64,000 bases of DNA from Otis tarda. Taxonomy: Eukaryota > Chordata > Aves > Otidiformes > Otididae. The position numbers and the translations under genes were made by a program. Below, in pieces: positions 61,801-64,000 of the stretch; positions within the stretch are counted from its first letter, which is position 1; every line of letters begins with the position of its first letter. The stretch lies in the NCBI GenBank assembly GCA_026413225.1, contig CM048557.1, positions 18,764,871-18,828,870 of the forward strand. Reading direction: 5' to 3'. The notes under the pieces are model-generated. The model saw only the letters and a list, made by a program, of their open reading frames with translations, had not been told where the DNA came from and did not search any database.

Positions 61801-62007
61801 ATATATTTGTCTTTTGGGTTCAGTTTTAATTAAGTGATATCTAGGGATTCTCTTTTAATTTGTGTATATCCATGCACTACTGCTCCTCTTGTACGAACAG
61901 ACAGAAGATAGAGATGAGTAGCTCAATATTTATTTGTTTTACTCATCACAGGTACTCAACTATTTTTACCTTCAGGGTGAACTTCATGTAGCTTTGCCAT
62001 GCTTATG
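10721..62007 (-). CDS. MUC6: MUC6 (ovomucin beta-type) gel-forming mucin, 5' end incomplete
   Basis: A secreted gel-forming mucin. In birds MUC6 is the beta subunit of egg-white ovomucin and in mammals it is the gland mucin of the stomach. Domain order from the coding exons is: short N-terminal segment, VWF-like D1, D2, D', D3, a Pro/Thr/Ser-rich domain, and a C-terminal cystine knot. There are no D4, VWC or CysD modules, which is the MUC6 layout and unlike MUC2, MUC5AC and MUC5B. The position tail-to-tail with AP2A2 agrees. I placed about 50 exons, given in the domain entries. All join in phase except one repeat unit with a one-base insertion (28047-28491). The total is about 3,820 codons. 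The signal-peptide exon was not identified, so the 5' end is open. Cystine-knot and D-domain cysteines are intact. Expression in oviduct is expected from the family, not seen here. Confidence 0.93.
11610..12580 (+). mobile_element. Solo LTR of an avian endogenous retrovirus
   Basis: About 0.97 kb starting TGTATTGGGTTTGCATGG and ending near GGCACCTGGCATC, a pattern I recognise as a dispersed bird LTR. It contains several short imperfect tandem segments (CCCATGGGAAGGACTCC-like, 12185-12245) and a late AATAAA at about 12403. No internal retroviral genes are present, so it is a solo LTR. It lies in the last MUC6 intron, antisense to the gene. The exact right end is uncertain. Confidence 0.7.
13328..13435. 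repeat. Low-complexity A/CAA tract ending in G15
   Basis: A-rich and CAA/CCCCAAAA-rich sequence followed by an uninterrupted run of 15 G (13421-13435). It lies in the last MUC6 intron. In the transcript it would be a C run followed by a T-rich tract. Confidence 0.85.
13698..13800 (-). CDS. MUC6: MUC6 penultimate exon: N-terminal half of the cystine knot
   Basis: Acceptor ATTTGACAG, donor AT|GTAAGG, 103 bases. Reads [15 protein letters not shown], then [17 protein letters not shown]. This is the first half of the CTCK domain with the CxGxC-like core (CEGAC) and an N-glycosylation sequon (NVT). The entry phase (G|CA) matches the exit phase of the last PTS exon (16119-16724), so the mucin domain appears to run straight into the knot. 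Confidence 0.92.
13801..16118 (-). other. MUC6: MUC6 intron between mucin domain and cystine knot
   Basis: The reading phases on both sides fit direct joining. An open frame at 14781-15305 (- strand, 174 codons) shows no mucin-like composition and no homology I recognise. I see no other exon here. Confidence 0.6.
16119..16724 (-). CDS. MUC6: MUC6 PTS unit 15, last and chimeric
   Basis: 606 bp (202 codons). The first half matches the standard unit up to [13 protein letters not shown]. The second half is different: Thr/Ser-rich sequence with [29 protein letters not shown] and [15 protein letters not shown], ending TVAEG before the donor GTAAAG. It does not end in the LSSSHPG motif of the other units. 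It joins in phase to the first cystine-knot exon. It probably preserves the ancestral 3' end of the mucin domain fused to a repeat unit. Confidence 0.88.
17270..17713 (-). CDS. MUC6: MUC6 PTS unit 14
   Basis: 444 bp, donor G|GTAAGG. The middle reads [20 protein letters not shown]. Nearly identical to unit 9 (22329-22772), 5,059 bp away, with matching intron on both sides. Confidence 0.9.
18288..18731 (-). CDS. MUC6: MUC6 PTS unit 13
   Basis: 444 bp, donor G|GTAAGG. The translation is identical to that of unit 8 (23347-23790). Variant residues are [17 protein letters not shown] in the second half. Confidence 0.9.
18964..19407 (-). CDS. MUC6: MUC6 PTS unit 12
   Basis: 444 bp, donor G|GTAAGG. 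The opening is [17 protein letters not shown] rather than AAFTHK. Its 3' part matches unit 7 (offset 5,059). It is followed in the transcript by a very short intron of 232 bp and preceded by the longest intra-array intron, 941 bp. Confidence 0.9.
20349..20792 (-). CDS. MUC6: MUC6 PTS unit 11
   Basis: 444 bp, donor A|GTAAGG, so the split codon at the junction encodes Thr (A|CA) rather than Ala (G|CA). Contains [19 protein letters not shown] in place of [10 protein letters not shown]. Confidence 0.9.
21340..21783 (-). CDS. MUC6: MUC6 PTS unit 10
   Basis: 444 bp, donor A|GTAAGG. Second half reads [20 protein letters not shown], shared with unit 5 (26023-26466), 4,683 bp away. Confidence 0.9.
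22329..22772 (-). CDS. MUC6: MUC6 PTS unit 9
   Basis: 444 bp, donor G|GTAAGG. Near-identical partner of unit 14. The translations differ at about one residue (TSLSSTL against TSPSSTL). Confidence 0.9.
23347..23790 (-). CDS. MUC6: MUC6 PTS unit 8
   Basis: 444 bp, donor G|GTAAGG. Identical in translation to unit 13. The 232-bp intron follows it upstream in coordinates (23791-24022). Confidence 0.9.
24023..24466 (-). CDS. MUC6: MUC6 PTS unit 7
   Basis: 444 bp, donor G|GTAAGG. A mosaic: the 5' part (high coordinates) resembles unit 9 and the 3' part resembles unit 12, as expected from unequal exchange or gene conversion within an exon. Confidence 0.9.
25041..25484 (-). CDS. MUC6: MUC6 PTS unit 6
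   Basis: 444 bp, donor G|GTAAGG. Opens [17 protein letters not shown] and carries [20 protein letters not shown]. The flanking intron 24467-25040 is a third copy of the 574-bp intron type. Confidence 0.9.
26023..26466 (-). CDS. MUC6: MUC6 PTS unit 5
   Basis: 444 bp, donor A|GTAAGG. Partner of unit 10 at an offset of 4,683 bp. They differ at only a few residues ([15 protein letters not shown] against [15 protein letters not shown]). Confidence 0.9.
27012..27455 (-). CDS. MUC6: MUC6 PTS unit 4
   Basis: 444 bp, donor G|GTAAGG. A mosaic: its 3' half matches units 9 and 14, but it has [19 protein letters not shown], a variant shared with units 1 and 3. Confidence 0.9.
28047..28491 (-). pseudogene. 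MUC6: MUC6 PTS unit 3, exon with a one-base insertion
   Basis: 445 bp instead of 444. Relative to its sisters it has one extra G on the + strand within 28414-28416 (AGAGGGAGG against AGAGGAGG). Read from the normal acceptor phase, the frame shifts about 27 codons in and meets TAG at 28363-28361. The later part of the exon is intact in the other frame ([15 protein letters not shown] onward). Splice sites look normal. As every unit is phase 1-1, skipping this exon would leave the mucin in frame. Inclusion would truncate it before the cystine knot. An assembly or sequencing error is possible. Confidence 0.75.
29064..29507 (-). CDS. MUC6: MUC6 PTS unit 2
   Basis: 444 bp, donor G|GTAAGG. Carries [11 protein letters not shown] and [10 protein letters not shown] variants and the [20 protein letters not shown] type second half, related to units 5 and 10. 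Confidence 0.9.
29617..29791. repeat. 100-bp-offset tandem duplication around a perfect inverted repeat
   Basis: The segment beginning ATCGAATCTCCCTGGGCAAG occurs at 29618 and again 100 bp later at 29718, each copy about 74 bp and each ending TTTCGTAGAC. Between the copies is an inverted repeat with 11-bp perfect arms, TTCGTAGACAC (29682-29692) and its complement (29700-29710), separated by 7 bases. It lies in the intron between units 1 and 2. The equivalent introns (27.5-27.7 kb and 19.5-19.6 kb) have one copy only. Confidence 0.85.
30151..30594 (-). CDS. MUC6: MUC6 PTS unit 1, first full unit
   Basis: 444 bp, donor A|GTAAGC. Shares [20 protein letters not shown] with unit 3 (offset about 2,104 bp), including the flanking intron type. 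Unlike unit 3 its frame is intact ([12 protein letters not shown] where unit 3 has the insertion). Confidence 0.9.
30849..30881 (-). CDS. MUC6: Possible small PTS exon of MUC6
   Basis: 33 bp with a good acceptor (CTTTCTTTGTAG) and a fair donor (A|GTAAAG), phase 1-1, reading [11 protein letters not shown] across the junctions. It lies in the 1,020-bp intron before unit 1. Length and composition fit a mini PTS exon, but the evidence is only splice sites and phase. The total gene model is in frame with or without it. Confidence 0.3.
31615..31857 (-). CDS. MUC6: MUC6 shortened PTS unit (unit 0)
   Basis: 243 bp (81 codons), phase 1-1, acceptor CTCTCTGTAG, donor T|GTAAGG. It is clearly related to the 444-bp units: [40 protein letters not shown], and the end [14 protein letters not shown]. 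It lacks roughly 67 codons from the middle of the standard unit, mostly the LSTHLPS-to-TAKTS segment. It may be a deleted old copy or the ancestor of the array. Confidence 0.85.
32250..32294 (-). CDS. MUC6: MUC6 small PTS exon, 45 bp
   Basis: Acceptor TTACTTTACAG, donor G|GTGAGT, phase 1-1, reading [16 protein letters not shown] across the junctions. Same length and phase as the exon at 36365-36409. Strong splice sites and fitting phase support it. Homology alone would not. Confidence 0.6.
   Translation of the reverse strand, partial: KAGEPRQPLCTKFQ
32994..33257 (-). CDS. MUC6: MUC6 PTS exon, 264 bp
   Basis: Thr-rich: [37 protein letters not shown], then [20 protein letters not shown] and ends KPKLTTVG before the donor GTAAAT. 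Phase 1-1. The acceptor (CTCCAAAAG) is weak, so the 5' boundary is the least certain of the gene. No internal repeats. Confidence 0.75.
34379..34585 (-). CDS. MUC6: MUC6 PTS exon, 207 bp
   Basis: Acceptor TTTCTCTTAG, donor G|GTAGGT, phase 1-1. Contains two imperfect copies of a Ser/Thr/Pro motif ([20 protein letters not shown]) followed by [16 protein letters not shown]-glycosylation-type composition without Cys. Confidence 0.85.
35127..36075 (-). mobile_element. CR1 LINE fragment, 3' end with reverse transcriptase C-terminus
   Basis: About 0.95 kb on the - strand. The + strand begins with the inverted CR1 3' end (TCATAGAACGGTTTAGG). The - strand reads the end of the CR1 polyprotein, including [20 protein letters not shown] and [19 protein letters not shown]. 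It lies in the MUC6 intron between the 45-bp and 207-bp PTS exons. 5'-truncated and broken by stops. Confidence 0.9.
36365..36409 (-). CDS. MUC6: MUC6 first PTS exon, 45 bp
   Basis: Acceptor TTACACAACAG, donor G|GTTAGT, phase 1-1, reading [15 protein letters not shown]. It marks the change from the Cys-rich D3 assembly to the mucin domain. Confidence 0.75.
36862..42821 (-). CDS. MUC6: MUC6 D3 assembly (VWD3, C8-3 and tail), 8 exons
   Basis: Exons 42680-42821, 42089-42199, 40115-40300, 39466-39705, 38335-38491, 37452-37595 and 36862-36924, all in phase (the first also completes D'). VWD3 starts at [20 protein letters not shown] and carries the redox-type motif [11 protein letters not shown] at 39705 downward. 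C8-3 spans [17 protein letters not shown] to [10 protein letters not shown]. The last two exons read [16 protein letters not shown] and [17 protein letters not shown], a Cys-rich tail before the mucin domain. In gel-forming mucins D3 mediates N-terminal intersubunit disulfides. Sequons such as NMT and NCT are visible. The match to bird MUC6 is strong throughout. Confidence 0.93.
40441..41030 (+). mobile_element. CR1 LINE with internal deletion and two 3' ends
   Basis: The + strand reads part of the CR1 reverse transcriptase ([28 protein letters not shown]), then breaks off. Two copies of the CR1 3' terminus follow, each with AAAGGTCCCTTCCAACCCAAA and an ATTCTATG-type tail, at about 40883-40930 and 40966-41030. 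It lies in a D3 intron, antisense to MUC6. Confidence 0.9.
43561..44589 (-). CDS. MUC6: MUC6 D' segment, 2 exons
   Basis: Exons 44480-44589 and 43561-43712. They read [14 protein letters not shown] and [15 protein letters not shown], then [20 protein letters not shown] and [19 protein letters not shown]. This is a TIL (trypsin-inhibitor-like) fold plus the E' strand that precedes D3 in VWF and the mucins. The exon at 42680-42821 completes it. Phases fit on both sides. Confidence 0.92.
44040..44440 (-). mobile_element. Ancient CR1-type remnant
   Basis: The segment CAGACCAGAAGTCCACCTAG with later motifs near 44205 (GTGATAGCC) and 44375 (AAATATCTCCTTTCATTTT) resembles a diverged amniote CR1 family that I know from memory only. 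It lies in the intron before a D' exon. The orientation is tentative. Confidence 0.4.
44693..50608 (-). CDS. MUC6: MUC6 D2 assembly (VWD2, C8-2, TIL2), 9 exons
   Basis: Exons 50470-50608, 50202-50306, 49783-49855, 49377-49514, 48308-48469, 47677-47771, 47025-47157, 45896-46145 and 44693-44745, all in phase. VWD2 begins [20 protein letters not shown], and its D-domain motif reads [16 protein letters not shown]8-2 covers [18 protein letters not shown] to [11 protein letters not shown]2 covers [19 protein letters not shown] to [12 protein letters not shown]. The intron after 50202 uses a GC donor (AAG|GCAAGT). In VWF and mucins D1 and D2 help assemble multimers in the Golgi. The first Cys of a CxxC (CGLC) motif is absent from VWD2 here. 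Confidence 0.93.
45212..45828 (+). mobile_element. Solo LTR of an avian ERVL-type element
   Basis: About 0.62 kb starting TGTACTGGTTGTGGCTGG, with AACAGTGTTGATAACACAG and CTGTCTTTTTCTCAACCCAC later. I recognise this as a widespread bird LTR. An AATAAA lies at 45472-45477 (+ strand). No internal genes. It is antisense to MUC6 and its right end is 67 bp from the donor of the exon 45896-46145. Confidence 0.8.
50200..50201 (-). other. MUC6: GC donor of a GC-AG intron in MUC6
   Basis: The exon 50202-50306 ends ATCTACCAAG and is followed by GCAAGT rather than GT. Next exon starts after TTATTGCAG at 49855. Frame is kept (K|DKIVIS). GC-AG introns are a normal minor class, and the rest of the donor matches consensus. 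Confidence 0.8.
51485..60467 (-). CDS. MUC6: MUC6 D1 assembly (VWD1, C8-1, TIL1), 7 exons
   Basis: Exons 60227-60467, 59379-59505, 58136-58223, 56868-56977, 54512-54719, 52592-52714 and 51485-51605, all in phase. VWD1 runs from [19 protein letters not shown] through [20 protein letters not shown] and [15 protein letters not shown] to [17 protein letters not shown] (CGMC motif). C8-1 spans [20 protein letters not shown] to WRTENFC. TIL1 reads [16 protein letters not shown] to [10 protein letters not shown], then [20 protein letters not shown]. Family role: calcium-binding D domain used in pH-dependent mucin packing and multimer assembly. Identity to MUC6 is clear. Confidence 0.93.
55622..56140 (-). 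mobile_element. CR1 LINE 3' fragment, antisense orientation
   Basis: The + strand starts with the inverted CR1 3' end (AATCATAGAATCATACAATGG) and continues through the complement of the reverse transcriptase tail. The - strand reads [20 protein letters not shown] and [13 protein letters not shown]. It lies in a D1 intron, the same orientation as MUC6. Confidence 0.9.
60057..60135 (-). mobile_element. Short diverged CR1 fragment
   Basis: GGCTGGAAAGGACCTTCTAAAG with a preceding CACAG resembles the inverted CR1 3' end, but diverged. It lies in a MUC6 intron, about 90 bp from the donor of the first D1 exon. Confidence 0.5.
61468..61521 (-). CDS. MUC6: MUC6 N-terminal exon before D1, 54 bp
   Basis: Acceptor ATATTTTCCAG, donor G|GTAACAG. 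Reads [17 protein letters not shown], then joins [15 protein letters not shown] in the next exon. Phases fit both neighbours. It would encode part of the short segment between the signal peptide and D1. Confidence 0.75.
61970..62007 (-). CDS. MUC6: MUC6 N-terminal exon, 38 bp
   Basis: Acceptor TTCTCATTCAG, donor G|GTAAAA. Reads [12 protein letters not shown] and joins in phase (G|TC gives Val) to the 54-bp exon. Splice-site strength and phase support it. There is an internal ATG, but no hydrophobic signal peptide, so an upstream exon is expected. Confidence 0.6.
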
Positions 62008-64000
62008 CTGAATGAGAATTCACCTAATTCAAGCCACTCTCTGCTTCTTCTGCCTAAAGAAATGCTTCTTATTATACTAAATTTGCATTTTATGTCATTC
62101 ATTTTGTTACATACCTCTGCATTTTCTCCAAACTAGATTAAGAATTTTATTGTCAACCACTGAAATGCAGCAGCTTTTGGAGTACACAGAGTTGTTTTAA
62201 CAGTATGCAACAGTAAAGCAGAGTATTTTAACATAAAACAGTAAGGTTATGGATTAGTAGGAAGAGTATCTGTAAATAGAATATGATAGCAAAATTGTTC
62301 AGAATACTAGGACTGATATCCGTATTTATTTTAGAAATAATCTGGTGTGTTTTTAGAAGGGTTATAGCCTTCTGTATCCCGTCTTAGCAGAGGAACAGCA
62401 CATCCTGTAAAATACAGTATATCATATTAGCATGATGACATTTATTCATTCTTGTCATGGATGTGGAAAACTAAATGCTTAATGAACGCAATTTAAATTG
62501 AAAAGTCAGTGCCTCACATTTCTTCAAAAAAAGGACATGTGAAAAGTTGTATTGATTCTGACCAAGAGTTGATGTAGCTTGATATTTTATTTCCAGCAGT
62601 GATCTTTAAGAGACTGCCCAAGGGAAGAGTACCATGAGGTCAAGCATGTATAGTTCCCCAGATACTCTCTTGGTCTCCAATTTTTTCAGTTCAGGTTATT
62701 TCGTGCGGTTACTGGGATTTTCTGCTTACCCTCTTTTTGTCCAGCCTCCTTTTTAACCAAAGAGAAATTTCTTTGTAACAGACACCACCACAATCACTGC
62801 TGTCAAAAGCTACCATTTTAATTACGACTTAACATTTTAATGATATCCACCTTTATAACACTACTTCTGATAGCTAATATTTTAGTACTTTAAAGCTATA
62901 ATATGCCAATTATTTTGTGTTTCGGCATGGCACTCGTTTTATTGCAAGTAAAATACTACTATCTTCCTATCTTTTATATTTCTTAGACTCAGAAGGACTA
63001 GCACAAATTTGCAGTGAGTAGGTGGCCGGAGTAAATTTTGCTTACAGATTTGGGTGCACAGACACAAGCCATTCTTAGGAGTTAAGGGGAAACTTCTCGG
63101 AAACTACCAGAACTGTGGCAACAATAGCTTCAGCTGGCGTAGATGGATGTTGAAGTGGAGGTCTGTCCATACACTGACTCCCTACTGGCTGCTGGCTATA
63201 AAGGTGGGAAAGAACCATTCCATATTCTGATCTTTCACTTGCACATAAATTTGTTTTAACCCATAGTCTTTAAAATAATCTCATAGACTTAGCTTATCCT
63301 CTTACACAGAGAATCAGCTTTATTTAATTTCCTGGATTTTGCAGTATCAAACAATCCATTTCCTAAATTCTTAGATAATACTAGGCAGTAATCTGCAGGA
63401 ACAAAAATCAAAGAGATCCCACAAATGACCTTAATAGCAAATTCTAAATATGGAAGGCTACTAAACTGCTCATAGTTTCTATCGTTAGGCATCAAAACCT
63501 CAGCATGGCACACTAAAGCACTTTCCAATTAATGTCAGTCTTACCAGAGCGAGACAACATATTTCACTGTCTTTTTATAGGCAAACTCTTCATTTGTAAT
63601 TTCTAAAACCAATGCTTTAAAATGTATGCCCCTTGAGGTAGGGCCTTATTTTTATTGTGTTTTGTACAGTGTCTTCTGCAATATGGAACTGATGCTGAAA
63701 GGAGTTGTTACTCAGAGTTGCAATGTGAACATTAAATACCAGATCAGGCACTTACTTCTTTGCAGAGTTTCCTTCTGTTTTTGGAGAAAAAATTGGGGCC
63801 AATAATTTCCTTCAAAAGCTGTGAAAGGAAAAAGACAATAGGAAGAAGTCATCCTCTGAGCACAAGGATGTTGAATATTTGTTGTTGTTTTTTTTTTAAC
63901 ATGGTACAAGTCAATCCAGCGTCAGCACATGTTAATTGTGTCCTGCCACACAAAAGTAAATGGAAATTACAGTGGAAAATCACATACTTCAGGTTGTAAC
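62008..64000 (-). other. MUC6: Upstream MUC6 intron or 5' flank, no exon found
   Basis: I searched the - strand for a signal-peptide exon ending in phase 2 and found none I could support. A sequence at 63540-63575 (TATAAAA, then ATGTTGTCTCGC and a good donor) has the wrong phase and a TATA box too close to the ATG. The first MUC6 exon and promoter are probably beyond the window. Confidence 0.5.

Noticed and set aside
62340-62405. Possible extra N-terminal MUC6 exon after TATTTTACAG
   Set aside because: No acceptable donor follows and the frame that stays open does not fit the next exon.

Overview
The window is vertebrate nuclear DNA and almost certainly avian. It has long introns, several CR1 LINE fragments with the typical avian 3' tail, two solo LTRs of types common in bird genomes, and two genes in the tail-to-tail order AP2A2 / MUC6 known from the amniote 11p15-type mucin cluster. 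I cannot name the species from the sequence alone.

Positions 1-6.8 kb (+ strand) hold the last eight coding exons of AP2A2, the alpha-2 large subunit of the clathrin adaptor AP-2: the end of the hinge and the whole C-terminal appendage, ending at a stop at 6749-6751 with AATAAA at 6806. One intron (2584-3770) carries the signature of the minor, U12-type spliceosome. About 3.5 kb of intergenic DNA without a supportable gene follows.

From 62.0 kb down to 10.3 kb (- strand) runs one gene, the gel-forming mucin MUC6 (beta-ovomucin of bird egg white). Exons at 62.0-36.9 kb encode the cysteine-rich VWF-like assembly D1-D2-D'-D3. I could place 27 of these exons and all join in phase. Exons at 36.4-16.1 kb encode the Pro/Thr/Ser-rich mucin domain. 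Two exons, 13.8-13.7 kb and 10.9-10.7 kb, encode a C-terminal cystine knot that ends at a stop at 10721-10723. The signal-peptide exon was not found and is probably upstream of the window. The exons found add up to roughly 3,820 codons.

The most striking region is 16.1-30.6 kb. The mucin domain here is not one giant repeat exon. It is at least 15 tandem copies of a separate exon, 13 of them exactly 444 bp (148 codons), all phase 1-1 and each with its own intron. Copies and introns are arranged in higher-order blocks of about five units (offsets 5,059 and 4,683 bp), some nearly identical, so the array has expanded recently by unequal exchange. One copy (28047-28491) has a one-base insertion that brings an in-frame stop. 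Because every unit is symmetric in phase, skipping that exon would restore the frame.

Together the two genes represent a housekeeping endocytic gene convergent with a secreted, heavily O-glycosylated polymer mucin: the D domains assemble multimers, the PTS units carry O-glycans, and the cystine knot forms C-terminal dimers.
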